Part shown: one piece after another, positions 12,201-27,200 of the stretch
Layout of the letters: each line of letters opens with the position of its first letter
Numbering within the stretch: position 1 is the first letter of the stretch
Origin: Saxidomus purpurata
Taxonomy: Eukaryota > Mollusca > Bivalvia > Venerida > Veneridae
Assembly: GCA_022818135.1 (NCBI GenBank)
Contig: JAFMSR010000001.1
Location: forward strand, 37,844,197-37,908,196
Direction of reading: 5' to 3'
DNA: 64,000 nt
Made by a program: the position numbers and the translations under genes
Notes under the pieces: model-generated
What the model was told of the DNA's origin: nothing
The model's database searches: none
The model's input: only the letters and a program-made list of their open reading frames with translations

Positions 12201-15200
12201 TTAAGAAATCACTGAGTCGGAGAAGTTGCTGTTCTCAAGTTAGTTTTAATTACTTTACCCAGATGAAATGCACTGAATTCTAATTCAACCTTTATTTCTA
12301 TTGGGTCGATAATTCAAACATATCAAAGTCGTTAATATTTCTCTGATTTTCTCCAAACAGGATCAACAGACCGGTAGTTTTTGTACATAAGTACCTGGTG
12401 TTGGTGGTGTACTGTCGACAAGAACTTCTTGTAGAATCGATTTAGTGCATAACTTAGCACAGTTACAGGATATAATATTAATATCGTAGTAGCTTCCGTC
12501 ATGCAGATCTAAATCAGTGAACGTGTAATCCCTGACAATACCTTCAACCTGCAAATGTTAGAAAATGCAAGATACATTATATACAAAACTTATAGATAAA
12601 TGAATGTATGATCATTTGAACGCGTGTTGTGATGTAAAAGGACTTCATTTAATGCTGGTCAACCTGCCTTTAGGGATGTTAAGTTAAAATCGCCTCCTAC
12701 ATGCGAAGATAGGGAAAGATATTGGTTCTCTATGAACGAATCTTCATCTTCTACCTCCCATTCAACCCTCAGTGTTGACCTTAGTATAGTTGTTCCCTTT
12801 ACAATCGTCCCAATAGGTGACAGTGCTAATGCGCTTAAGAACTTCGGTGATGTATCATCCACGATAAAACCATTCGATGAAGATTCCACAAACATCCCTA
12901 TAAAGTTAAAGGAAAAGCGTCATGTTGTGAAAGTATAAAGTATTTGAGACATACCCACGGTGGGGAATCACATGATGAAAATAGACTCTAAACAAAAGTA
13001 CATCTATGAAATATGTTAGAAAATAATGAAAGCCGTTTAGCTGTAAATTAAAAATATAGCCTATCTTATGGCAACATAAAAGTATTATAGAACTACACAG
13101 GTCTCAATCACAGTCACCTTCTTATTGTGTTGAACACTTCAAAAATAAATTATGTCAGTTTCTCGAAGTGTTCAGCACACTCGGAGGGTGACTATGATTG
13201 GGACCTGTGTAGTTCTATAATACTTTTATGTTGCCACAAGATAGGCTACATTTTACATTTACTGCTAAACGGCTTTCATTTTTTTCTAACTTTTTCTGAG
13301 ATCTACTTTTGTTTAGAGATCATTTTGATCACGTGATTCCCCACTGTGATACCGTATTCAACTATAAACTTTAGAATATTGTACATGCAATTAATGGTTG
13401 TTTACTACGTCATCATGCAAAATAATTGCATAATTATATGTTTATTAATGAATGAAGCACCACACTTAGAACGAAAAATCTATTTAGTTTAGTACTCGTG
13501 AAAACAAAACTAATAAAGAAAGCAATGTATACGTACATCACTACAATCGTATGATATTTATTGCATAACGCAATCGCATCAAAACACATTTCTACTTTAA
13601 AAATGTGTAAAGAAGAAAACGCACAAAATGAAAAGCACACTCGTAACATGAGGTAACTACATTACCAGCTTTATCGTAAGCCCTAACTGTAGAATATAAA
13701 CGCGTCCCCAATGGCAGAACGAAACCTATTTCGGATTCGACATCGAAAATAAAGGCTTCTTCTACTTTATGGGCATCTACAGCAGACAATATATCATCAC
13801 CACCTTTTGTTGTTCCTACCCTCCACACGTAATGAGAAACTCCAGATTGTGGATCATTAAAGCCGTACCACTTACATCCAATATAATTTCTATAAAAAAA
13901 GTATTTCAGTTTTTACCTAAAGAGTGATAAATAAATGATTCCAAATCAAACATCTAAGCACTTAAAAGTGAGATGTTTTTCTCATGGTCAAAGCAAGCTA
14001 GTGTACACAATAGTAGTACATTCATTCAAATATTGAGTTGTAAAAGACAGGTTTCACATTGCACATATTGTGAAAGTATCTTACATAGCCTAAAGTTTGG
14101 CACTTGCCTTTCCCGGAAAGAATGCAGTATGGAAAGAATACACATGGATACCGTTACTAAAATACCCATTACTCCACAGCAGGCAATACAGGAGGGTTTT
14201 TACATATTTGCAAAAACATTTCTACAATGTGTAAGGCAGTTTATATAGTCAAAATATGAATAAGAAATACATTTTCTATACTTTAAGTTGAATTGAATAT
14301 ATATACATGTATACATTTTGTAAGTAGGTGGCTCCTATAGCTTTTGTAATAACACGGTGTACAACTAAAAATAATTGAATCAGATATGTAACACCCTAGT
14401 TAAGCTCAAGTATATTATGTTTATTTTATCTATTTTCTTTGGGCTTGTTATGCACAAGATAGTTAAGTACCTAGAAGCTTGAAATTGAATATCAGTTGCC
14501 ACTGTCCCATCCATGACGACACCTTTTATGGGAGGAGTTAAATCAACAATAAAACCATCTGAGGATGATGATGTGCACAGATCAGCCGTGTTACAGGCCG
14601 TAATTGTAACATAGTAACGTATTCCCTGCGCAAGTTGAAGCATTGTAAGCTCCATTTCTGTAATAAAGCGTTTAAATTAACTCACAACAACAACTTTTAA
14701 TTATCTTCAAAGAATTGTATTCTATTTAAACATTCATCAGTCAAGCTTTGTTCATTTAAGAAATACCAGGAAGTGAAACAACTCAAGACTACTTTATTTC
14801 TAATGCAGCAAAGCTGTGTGTAATGGATATTAAAACATATGTGTCGCAAACGCTTACTTTGGTATATTCATTTATTACATGTACTTACCTGTTCTTATTC
14901 CAACTGACTGCTTACTTAAAACATCATCGCAGGTATTACAGGATCCAACCGTAATAAAATACTCTTTAACTGTAGTATGGGGATCCCAAAATGGTGTCCA
15001 GTGAGCTCGTAATGTACAAATACTTCCACTATAATCTATATCACTGCACACTCTGTCTTCTGTCGATGGACCGTCACAAACCATTCCCGCCACTGGTGGA
15101 GATGCATCCACGACAAAAGCCCATGAGGACGCTAACTTATACAGACCCGCTTTGTTATAAGCCTAAATGTAGTAATTTGATAATAGAATTAATTTAATAA

Positions 15201-18200
15201 TTATTTGCTTATACCACTAACTTGAAAATTTATAACAGAGAATCATTTTACAATTGATAAAGAAAAACACATAAGAACAACAACAATTTTAGAAACCTAG
15301 AGGTAGTCTCACGTGTATCGGTGTCTAATATGACGGCTTGATATTTAATTTATTCGGTTGAAGTTTGCTATACTTTTGTATTTAGATCATTTGGAAAAAT
15401 GTATTAACGCTTTCTTACCTTAACATTTACAAAATATGAATGTCCTTCTTGAAGAGACAAAGGCACATCTTCTGGAGTGCGTGCGCAATCTTCTCTCGTT
15501 TCAGTGAATACCATAATGTCGTCATATGCTACATTCGATCCTACAGCCCAATGATAATGAGATATTCCGCTTTCACCATCCACGAAAACAGCTGTCCAGC
15601 TTAAATTATCATATAAATGATTCTATGAACATGAAATGCTATTTGAAAATGATTTATAAGCCATCATATGTCGGTAATTGACTGTAAACCATCATTTTTG
15701 TAACAAAAACTAAGCCACACCTTATCAAATTTCAAAAGAAGTCTGCAAAATAAAGACCTAAAGACTAAAGTAAAAATGCATATCAAAACTACAAAAGTCA
15801 ATAATCATGAAATATATTATCATATCAAAAACCAATACATGGTTTATCGTATCTGACACAAGATAGATTTGATACCACAAAGCAACATTTATGATAAAAA
15901 TAATAAAGCAACAACATTGTCATACATCATGCATTCTGCTATGAGTGTATTACTCAGCATATAAATGTCTATTACAGTTTTATACAACACTCGCCAAACA
16001 CTCTACATGACATGTCACAGACGCTTTAAACACTGCACACAACCGCGTCAATAAGATTGGAAAGACACAGTTGAAAGTAAAAATGAATAACGTCTAAAAA
16101 CTATGTCACTCACCAAGCTTCGACATACGACAAATCTGAAATGTGCCTAGAAGTAATTGTGACTATTTTTGGAGTTACTTCAGGCGGAGACGTATCAACC
16201 TTCAATCCTAATGATGTACTTAGTGACGACTTCCCAGTGAAATCGGTTGCTGCAATTGTAACATGCATATTATTGACACAACAATCATACTAGACTGCAT
16301 GTAAAACGATCTATCATTTACAATATATGAAGCGATGATGCAGTCTCAGAATATCTCTCACAATTTACTTGACTGATCCAAACTCTTAGCTTCCAACGAT
16401 GATAACATAATGTAAGTTGCTACATTTACTACAAAACACACTGTGTCAATAATTATTATTTACTTTCTACAAACATTGTTCTTAGAATAAATAGGTAACA
16501 ATTAAACAACTTTGAAGTGTATACGACGTCCCTTCTACCACTATTGGATTAGGTTTATACTATTTGTTCTAGCCGTTCCTCCTGTGGGGAAAATCAGTCA
16601 GAAAAAAAACCACAAATAAAACTGTATCACTTTTCCTAAAACAAAATCACAACCATAAAAAATATAATCAAAACAAGTTACACTACGTCTGTTGAAAATA
16701 CATAAAGATGTTATTCGTAAAATCAGACCTGTGAAATTTAGAAGTTCGAAAAAGGTTTTTCTCAAAGCCAGCAAATGTTAAAATATCTACAAATATATTC
16801 TAAGTTCGGGCCCGAGAGGCAAAGTTTTTGTTCCGGAAATAATGGCTCACATACCTTTAACTGTAGCAAAGTACGTGTGTCCACTTTGCAAATGCAGACC
16901 GTGATATGTTTTGTGATTGGTCAATCCAACGCTTGTAAATGGAATTTCATCTACTCCGTTGGCAGTTGTACCTAATTAAGTAAACGAACGATTTTTTATA
17001 AAGATGTCTCACAGAGTGTGACATGCATACATGTAACACATTAAATACAAAATCCAAATCAACCAATTTGCTCTGCAGTTGTAAAGATTTCACTGATATT
17101 GCAATATAAATCATACGATTTATGATGTTATTTAGAAAACATAGTACAGTTCTCGAAATTAGTTAAGAACCAGCAAATCATTTTGCAATAGCTTTGCTAG
17201 AAATACATATACAGTATGTCCATACTTCCAAATATGTGGGCATCTATACTCCATTATAACCGTAAAAGGGCAATTGGGCATTACACATCAACAACAAGCG
17301 CATAGTAAAACTGACTTGGTGGATGTAGTAAGACATTTTTTTAATTTTCGCTGTTAGACTTTATTGTCACAAATGAAGATAAATATGCAGCACAACAACA
17401 GAAAAGGCGTTCATGTATGTTTGTAAACACATTGCAATTTAATTAAACGGTTGATGTTAAGACTGTGTCACGAAACTCTTCAACATTCCTTTATTGCAAA
17501 TGTGGAACCACTATAAGAAAGTTATTTACAACCTTCGAAGGTAATCTATAAACAACCGCTGATTACAGTTCAGTAGTCACATAATTCTAAGTGCCGTAAA
17601 TGGGTGTGATCGTTGAAGTTTTTAAGTCTGACGGTCACATTAAAAACACAAAGTAGATTACACATGAAAATATCGTAATATTGCATCATCTGTTTGAAAC
17701 ATTGGGTTAGAAAATAGAAATTGCTAAAGTCTGCAGGCCGCTTTACTGACATATATGAGCTAACAACATGGTACATGATGTTTGCTACATTTGCACTATT
17801 TTGCGTTTAGACCACCAAGATAACAGATAAATGCATACCGATAGCAACCTCGTAGCCACTTATTCCACTCGCGTGTGCTACATAACCATCTTCTTCGACG
17901 TCTATAAAGGAGTTCCAGTTGACTGTTAGTTCAGACGTTGATGTCTTTCAATACAAAGAATGTCATTTAATAAACAAAACAATATAGTTTGAAAGAGCGT
18001 TGTACATATGGATCAGACACATGCCATTTTAGTTGCTATAAATTCATTTTAATAGTACGAATACGTACATTGAATGTTGTTCGAATTTACGTACTTTACT
18101 GTTATGGTACAAAGGCTATTTACTTGAAGCAAATTTATACATACAAATTCTGCAATCAATCTGTGTCATGTTATATCAACATCATCAATGTCCGTTTACA

Positions 18201-21200
18201 CATACTAACTTATTTTTAAAAATGCACGGAAGATGCATACCTGGAAAAGATAACCTTTTTCATACCCTATCCAGACCTCAGCAGGTGTCGGTGGTGTTAG
18301 GTCTACTGTGATACCATCACTACATGCACTCAATTCTTCCAGTTCTTGATTCCAGAACTCATGCTCCAGTGTGGTGGCATTTGCATGCACACATACAATG
18401 TAGCGATGTCCATGTACCAGTTCTCCGGTATTGAATATAACGTTTACATACTCAGATTCTGAAAATATATATCAACGGTAAATCATAATACATAAATGTT
18501 TCATTTGTGAATAACTTATTTATTCATTTAAAAATGTAGCACGAATACATAAAGGGAATTAAGACTCCTTTCGTAACCCAATGGCGCTCTTTTATTACCC
18601 GTATTCAGATAAGGCCCTATATGATTACATATCTTTAGACTGAACATTAAGTCCAATGATTAGACAATAAATTTTATTGATATGTAGAGATTATGGATTT
18701 ATTGCTTATTTCCTTTTGTTTGCTTTTAATGCAATTAGTTTAATATCAAACAATCAAAACAAATATTTATTTATAAAAATCAATAATTCTTCTTTAACAT
18801 GCGAGTTCACAGGCATATTTAGCAACATTATAACACTTTGAACACACTATATTTGCAGAAAACTAATGATCACTTCAAAGAATTGTGTGCCAGTTGATAA
18901 GGTGTATTAAAATTAAATATTTTCGAATAAGAAAGATATAACATATAATGCAGATTTTCAAACAAACAGATATTATAATATTCATTTTGAATAAATAAAA
19001 ATCTTGACAAACTAATCCGTCTGTTTAAAAATGTTTGCCTTACTTCTGTCTGCTAAACAGATTAAACAGATTAAACAAAACACGTTCCAAATTTGATCTT
19101 TTTGAATACATAAGGCAATGTAAGACTCAATACAAATTAACTGTCAGGTATGTTTATTTTCTTACCTGTGTTCGAACATTTGATGGAATCTGGATGAGAA
19201 CAGGGATCTTTAAGAGTAAGGTCTACTGCATTTTCATAAAATATTGTTGGGTCCTTCTCGTCTACTTCCAACACAGCCCATACGTATGTGTTATACCTTT
19301 ATTAAAAGATTCATTTGTTAAATTTTCCTTTAAAAACAGGAAAATTGTCACGTGGAATTATCAATGTTGTGCATGATGTTTATTCCAAATTAAGATGTAG
19401 CTACTCAATATAACATTGTTTACACGCCATTCACAGAATACTAGTAGATGTCACAACCGCACCCGGAAATAAAACAAAATGAATTTTCACTAGTCAGTCA
19501 GTCAATGGCCGCTGTGTCGATATTCAGAACTGCGACTTCTACATCCTTTTCAAAATATAAATACAAGTGTAAAAGGCAAAATAACAAAAGTAAATCTTAC
19601 CCATAACCCTTCACTTACTGATACACAAATAAGTTTTAATACTATTCGAACCACATTTTATTATAATGAGGTCCGACCTCACGGGACCCTATGTCTATGC
19701 GATCACTAAGTATTAATCGGAAATCTTTATAATTTCCATTGACCTTTGATCCCTTGGCCCCCTAATTACTTTTGGAATTCTCTTCTTTTCACAAACACTA
19801 TTCTCCCTAAGCAGAAGGCCCTATGAATCACTTAAGCATTTTTAATTATTCCCGTGCCTTTTTGTTTTAATAAAGAGGTCTGGAAATGCAGGGGATTGAT
19901 TTACTTGATATAAAATATGCTTATTGTTTTGGGGACCCTCTACAAAAGCGGTCTCTGGTTATTTACCAGAAATCAATAAAATTCGGAAATCAAGTCAGAA
20001 AAGGACACAATATCAATATATTCCCCTAACTTAACATTTCGAATTCACGCTTTATCACAGCAGTACAGTCTGCTGACAGATATAACCCTATTATCAGAAG
20101 CAAGTGGTAACGCAAACACAATCTTACTAACATACCTGAGAGTTGGCCACACTGCAGACAAAATGTTGCTGAACGGAGTGAAGTCTTCATCTGGTTTAGT
20201 CCAAATGTCATTTTCATCAAGATAAACTGGTCTGCCACTGTGCATATTTTCTAAGGATATATATAGACATATGAAAACACTTTGCAATACATGTATTTTC
20301 GTAAGTAACAGCACTGCAGTTTACAATATTTTGGGTTATATGTCAATAATTGATGATACGTCACATTAGAGTGATTTTAGTATGAACCAGTAGGTCATGA
20401 AAATAAGCATGAGTTGCCAGGTGGCCTTTAACATTTTCGAAGTTTTGAGTGGCAACTACGAGAGGTAACAGAAGATAAGACATAATAAGAAATTCTGAGG
20501 CGTTCCGTTTCGTTCATAAGAGGATCAGACTTAGCCAAGTCATCACACACATAACAATATGTGTTCTTGGGTATAACCCGTGATGGTAATGGATGATAAA
20601 GCTTAGACAAGTTTTAACATGTTATTTATACAACAGAGAAGATAAAATTAGTGAGTGTTAACTTTTTATTCAAAATGATCATTTCAGCAAGGTTTGCTGA
20701 TGTCGTTTGATGCCATCAACTTTTATAATCCGTACGGTCTCCGTATACTCGTAACTTCTGGTCACATGCCTACGGGCCCCGTACGATCTTTTGGAAGATG
20801 CAATTGCAGGATACCCGTACAGACACCGCAGACAAGTCGTGCGGAGCTTGGAATGAGCTCGGATGTACCACGTAGGACCTCGTAGGATGCACGTACGGCG
20901 CCCGTACGGTGCTCGTATTGTGTCCGTACGACAAGAATAAACCAATTCGGCGATATCTGAAAATATCTCATATTTAGCTAGAATCGTCAAGGATGTACGA
21001 CAACGTAACACCCTAGGGGTGTCGTGCGGACATCGCAAGTTCCCAACCCGGTGTCCGTAGTATCGAAAGAACACCGTACATTGACTGTGTGACTCCCTTG
21101 CGATAGTCGTGCGAGCACCGGCAAGCTCTTACGGGCATCGCGGTGCTCCAAATCCGCACGGACATCGTGCGATGCTCGTACGAGCTCTACCGGGGCCCGT

Positions 21201-24200
21201 GCGAGTCCTGGTAAAATTAACGCTACAAGTCTGTCCGAGTAGATTTTCAGTCGAAATTTTGCAAAATCGCATGGAGTCCGTACGGACATCGTTTTCTAAC
21301 TGGTAGATGACACGTGAACTCGGTGAAAATGTTTCACCGAGCTCCAGAGTTCTCGTTAAGCTCATAGAAATTTTCGAAGTCAGGAAAAGTTAGCAAGGGC
21401 CCCGTAAGAGCTCGTACGGGCATCGCATCGGGAGACCGTACGGATTGTAAAAGTTGGTTGAATCGTACGATTTTATAAATCGCACGGACATCATACGGAT
21501 ATATGACCAAGGCATAAATGTCATAAGTGGGACGCACTGAGATGATCAATATGATATATTCATGTAAGTATAATCACAAAACAGCTCAACGATCTGATTT
21601 TAGTAATTTTTGCTATAAATGATTGACTAACCGAGCATTATGCCATGTCATTTCACTTGAATTAAACTCATGGCTTACCAAAGTATGCTACGACATTAAC
21701 CAACGTTAATCGAGGTTTGCAATTAAATTCCATAGACCTGTTCAAATCAATAAAATAGCCGACATACTGTCCTGATAAAATGAACATTGTAACGTTTAGT
21801 ATTTTCAAACTTGTTGTATTTCGCTGACTTTGAAGATAGAGTGTTGTGCCGCCTAGGTTTGAAAAAAAAATCATTTTTTGAAATTTTGTCAAAACTGCGC
21901 TCGTACGGTTTCAAAATAGTATATCCATGTTGGTACATGAAGCCCAAAAGTGCTCAGGTGTTCCATAAACATCCACTTCATTATTGTTATTATTATTATT
22001 ATTATAATTATTACTATTATTATCATCATCATTGTCGTATATTCTTACCTAATGACTCGATGTCTCCGACAGCATCGATGATAACTGCAGGACGCACATT
22101 ATTGATATCACTGCAGTTCCTGATCTCTGCTGATACGTCATTTGATAAACCTGCCTTCGTGTATCCCCTTACGACAACCAACCAGCATTTGTTAAAAGCT
22201 ATATTTCTGTCGAGCGGGGCTTTGAATATCAGCTGTTTAAAGAGACAATATTCTTTCTTAATACATGTAACATTAAAGATAAAACATTTGTAAAAAGATG
22301 ATTAAAATACAGCGTTTTTTATACTATCTAAGTTTGCGATATGTTAGATGAAATCAGCTCTGTTAAGCTGAATAATTTGTACAGCAACTTACCTCATCCT
22401 TCAGTTGTGATTTTACAGTTGAAGCTCTCACCCACTTTGTTATTAGGTTTGCCGTTGGCAATGAGTCTGCAAAGGCCCATTCATAGTGGTCAATGACATC
22501 ACGTGCGTGGTGTAAATATTCGACATCAGTGTCTTTAAATGGCTCAAAATGCACTTCGATCTAGCGGTAAAAAGTAACATTTGACTGAAGTAATAATAAC
22601 AACAATAATCAACCTTATTTCTACCACGTTACATCATGTAATTGCATGATTTAATACAAAGTCTAAACTGTATTATGTGGAAAGTATTTTCAATTTCAGT
22701 TACTATGTATTAAAGACGCAGTTTATGGTTATAATACACGAAATCCAAACATGAAATAACAACATTTTTACAAAAAAGTGGTATATCTTGAATATAAAAC
22801 TCGCTGATATTTGTATTTTATAAAACTTTGATGCTATAAAGTTATAAGTTAAAAATGTACCGAAGGTTTGCTGTCATCGTATATGACTAAAATCTTTCCA
22901 GTTTCTGGAGGATTTGGAATGATAGTTACTCCGTTACTTTTGACAGGTTGGAAACAAAACTTGTTCGCACAAAACTTCAACTGAACTCTATAAGATCTTC
23001 CCGGCGACAGATGAAGGTCGCTTCTCTCCAAATGAGAAGAAAACGTTCGAAGACGCTCGAATGGTCTCTGCAGAGACCAAATATCTAGAGAAAAGAAGAG
23101 AATATCTATTTAAAATTTATATCAAGCAATATTTAAGAAAGAAATATTCAATAACTAAAATAATTAAATGGTCTAAATAACAGAACTGTGGCAAAATAAT
23201 TTTAAGTCTGGTTATGAAAGACGGACACGATTTTGTAAAGTCTATTTGTATACATCAAATTTGAAGAAACTGTTATAAAAGCATTTTTTACTTTTATATC
23301 CTTCTGTAAAATTAGGTTATTTGTCAGTATAATCATTTAGGTACAAAACCTGCAACAGGTGCTTTCTCTTCAATAGCCCAATACAGATCACGTAGGTAGT
23401 GTTTCTTTTCATCAGGGATTATCCAGTAAGCTCGTAATCTGTTTTGAGATGACTGATAATCTGTATCTTGGACACATTTTAACCGTTTGTCCTATTTGAA
23501 AATATGGAAGGAGAAATTCATACAAATGTAAAAATAACTTTTCAAAACCTGAACTAGCAATGAACGTCTCTGCAAATCTTTTCATTTACATTTCACATTA
23601 ATTTTGTAGAAATGCTAAGTCTCAATTATGCCTATGGTTACAGACCACAAACAACTGTAGTCCTTTCTAAGAAAATGCATCAAGTGTATTTTTTCTTAAT
23701 AGTTAAATTATTTGTTATTTCTACCGTTTACTGAGATTTTTTAACAAATTTTCTTGATACATAGGAAATGTTTTGACCGCGCAAACTATAGAGAGCATAC
23801 CTCTCGGTGGTGTGATACGCTGACATTCATGTCTGTAATAAGAAAAGCAAACAGGTGTGTGATTGGCAAGCAATTGCAAATCTACTTAGATTAATTTTAA
23901 TCACACGACTCCATGGCATGAACAGGTATGAAAAACAGATTTATACTATCACTTCAAAAATGAAAGTACTAAAGCGAAATAGGCACATGTACTATAGGCT
24001 AACGATGGCACATCTGACACAGGCTATTTTAAAATAAACATTTTAAACAAGATTATCAATGTAAATGAAATTAATATCTCACCACCGTTGGTTGCATTTT
24101 TGCAAATACGACCATCAAATACTTCTATTCCTCGAATTAAGTCATTTTCAATGACAATAGTAATGCCGTCTGATACAGCTGACACATTACCAGCTTTAGT

Positions 24201-27200
24201 CTCTGCCACTACTACTTGATAATATGTCTGTGAAAACAAAACATTTCCATTTATAACATTTTTTGCCTGTGAAACAGGGTGAACTTTTTGGGTCATTTTG
24301 CTGCCGTCTGCCTGAATGTCCTTACTTCCGATTGTCTGTCTGTCTGTTTGTCTACATTCCTGACCGTCTGTCTGTATATATGATTGAACATCCGTCAGAC
24401 TTTAACATAATTGCCAATATTATTATATAACTCAAACAGATTGACTTCAATTTGGAAAAAAAATCATTGACAACAATAAGGAAAAATGAATCAGCATTCT
24501 TGCGTCTGCACCTATTTTGTAGTCCCTCTTTCTGTCAAAATTTCAGGCTCTACTCCAGATTATCCCATGAAAACTAAACGAAAATGGAAAACATAAATAA
24601 ACGTGATGTTAATTATAAATCACTTATATGCGAAGTTTACTTGTCCTGGTCACAGCTTTACCAACTGAAATAGCGCTCCAGCAAACTTAATTGTACAAAC
24701 ACTATAAGTCTGTTTTCAGTAATTACATTTCTTTTGATGGTAATACTTCTAAACACCCCTTGTGTAAAATATATAATTTTCCTTTTATTATAGTTTCTTG
24801 TCTGCTTAACACTTTCATTTACTAGAGCTGTTGTGTTTAAATACCCCAGCGATGGCGTTTTGTTACAAATTGATAGTTATAGTTAGATATGGTGGTACAT
24901 ATATGTCACAGGAAATGGTTATAGTTGACTATCAGATAGTAGGTCTATGTGTGAACAATGCGCTGCAAAATGAAAATTCCTTCAACATCACCCCTTTGAT
25001 GAATTCACATTAAAATTTGTCTTGTAAATCTACTTCATGGTAATAATGTTTACCAATACTCATTGCAATCCTTTCAGAACTGAAAACGGAGTTCGCTCCA
25101 CAAACGATCTATGCTATTTGAAATTTTAACAACAGAAATGTCTCAGTTGAAAGGGGCGTAACTCTGCAACACCTTGATGGATTGTAAATCTACTATTCAT
25201 GATGATTATTTGTGCCAATATTCATTGCAATTCTTTACATATTGGAAGGAGGAGTTCGCTCCCCAAACTACATGAAAGTTATGCAATATAGATGTCTCAT
25301 TTCAAAGAGGCATAACTCTGTAACACATTGAGGGATGCGCACAAAAACTGTGTTTTATACATCTACTAGTCGATGTGATTGTCTGTGCCAATATACAATG
25401 CAATCCTTTGAACACTGAAGGATTTTGTTCCACAAACTACCCATGTTGTATGAAGTTCGTGCAATAGAAAAGTTTCAATTCAAAGGGACATACCTCTGCA
25501 ACACTGATGGATACAAGTAATAATTATGTCTTGCACATCTACTACTCATGGTGACTATATGTACCAATATTCATTGCAATTCTTTGAAAAAGGATGAAGG
25601 AGTCCGCTCCAAAAACTACTTATGTTATAAAAATTGAACAAAATGACCTACAAGGTGATTCCAGTATATCCCTTTTTTCAGCGTTATAATTAGATACAAG
25701 TCTTCTAATACCTTTGCCACCCGGCAATATTTCTCTGTTTATTGAACAAAGCACGTGTAAATGGAACTAGGTAATGAATTCTACATGACATTTATTCTTT
25801 GACCTTAACTGTGACTCAACACTTAAAACAAAACAAAATTATTACCGAAAGTGATTCAAACAACCCCACATATATGCCTTGTTTATGAAAAGTCTTCTCT
25901 CATTGCATAATGCTTATCTTGACATCAACACAGTGAACATTTGTGATATCTTAAATAGAATTTGACAAGCGGTTTATGAGAAGTAGAGTGGCTACAAAAT
26001 ATAGTAACATCACCTTTGATCCACAAGTCTGACTTTGACATCGAACAAAGATGGCCGAAACACGCGTTATACCTTCATACATTTCCCAAACTATTTTGTG
26101 GGGTATTACAACTGCGCCAAACTTTACACCAGAATAAAAAAGTGATTGTTAGTGTTTCAAGCTAAGACAGTAAAACATCGTAGCTTCTGTGGTAACCATT
26201 TTTTACGAAACTTCATTTCTGTTTCTTGATAAGTGTACAAATATTATAAATTCATTACAAAGTTAGAGAATCCGGACTGAAACTGTCAAGTCAGATGTAT
26301 CATAAAGAGTGTGTTACCTGATAAGGATTCAGATGTAGTCCTGTAAAGGTAAAACTGTCCATACCCGTCGCGTTCTTACACATAAGGTATGATCCGTTAG
26401 TGTTGTTTGTCAAACACACATAAAACTGTATGTGTTCATGAGGATATTCGAAGCCTGACCACCTGGCAGATAGATTGTCTGTACTAGTCTGGTAATCTAT
26501 GTCATCTATATCAACAAACTGTAATATATGTGTGAATTTAATCATCTCTTTTTTCCAGTTTTCAATTTTCTATATAGAAAAATAACTAAATGTACTTCAA
26601 AACAATTAACTGATGTTGGTAAAATGTTACAGTAGATTGTCAACAACGAATTGATATATTAATCCATAAAGCCGATAACATAATACACATTTTGCTAGTT
26701 GTCTAGTGCGAAGTCACGTTATTGTTTTATCAAAAATATAGTCAACTAAAGTAAAACACAAAATGAAGTCCGTAACAGTAAACAAAATATCCACCAGAAA
26801 ATGCTATGTGAGATGAATATAATAGCAAACATATTTTATTATTAGATTATACGTTTGTATATACAGTAAACAAGGAACCTTACCATCGTTTGGAAGAGGG
26901 ATCGTTTATAAAATGGCATTTAAATAAAAAAAGCTATACCATTGTCACCTTGGGCTATTTAAGGACATTATGATATTCAGTGAAATGAAAAGGTTTGGGT
27001 AAGAGTTGTTGATCGTTAATTCTGCAAGACAGTTGATGTTGGAGATAGTTTTACCATCACAAAACAATAAATTCTTTGTAACGAGGGATTTCCTTTTTCA
27101 TTTTTGAACCCGATGCAGTGTTTAAAAATACTATAGGTCTATAAAGTTGTTCGACAAAAATGAGAGCGCAAAATCGCCACATACATTACATTTCAACATC

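Noticed and set aside
20679..21365. Several overlapping open frames on both strands in the CpG-rich patch
   Set aside because: They follow from high CpG and low stop density; no frame has a protein pattern or splice sites consistent with the giant gene.
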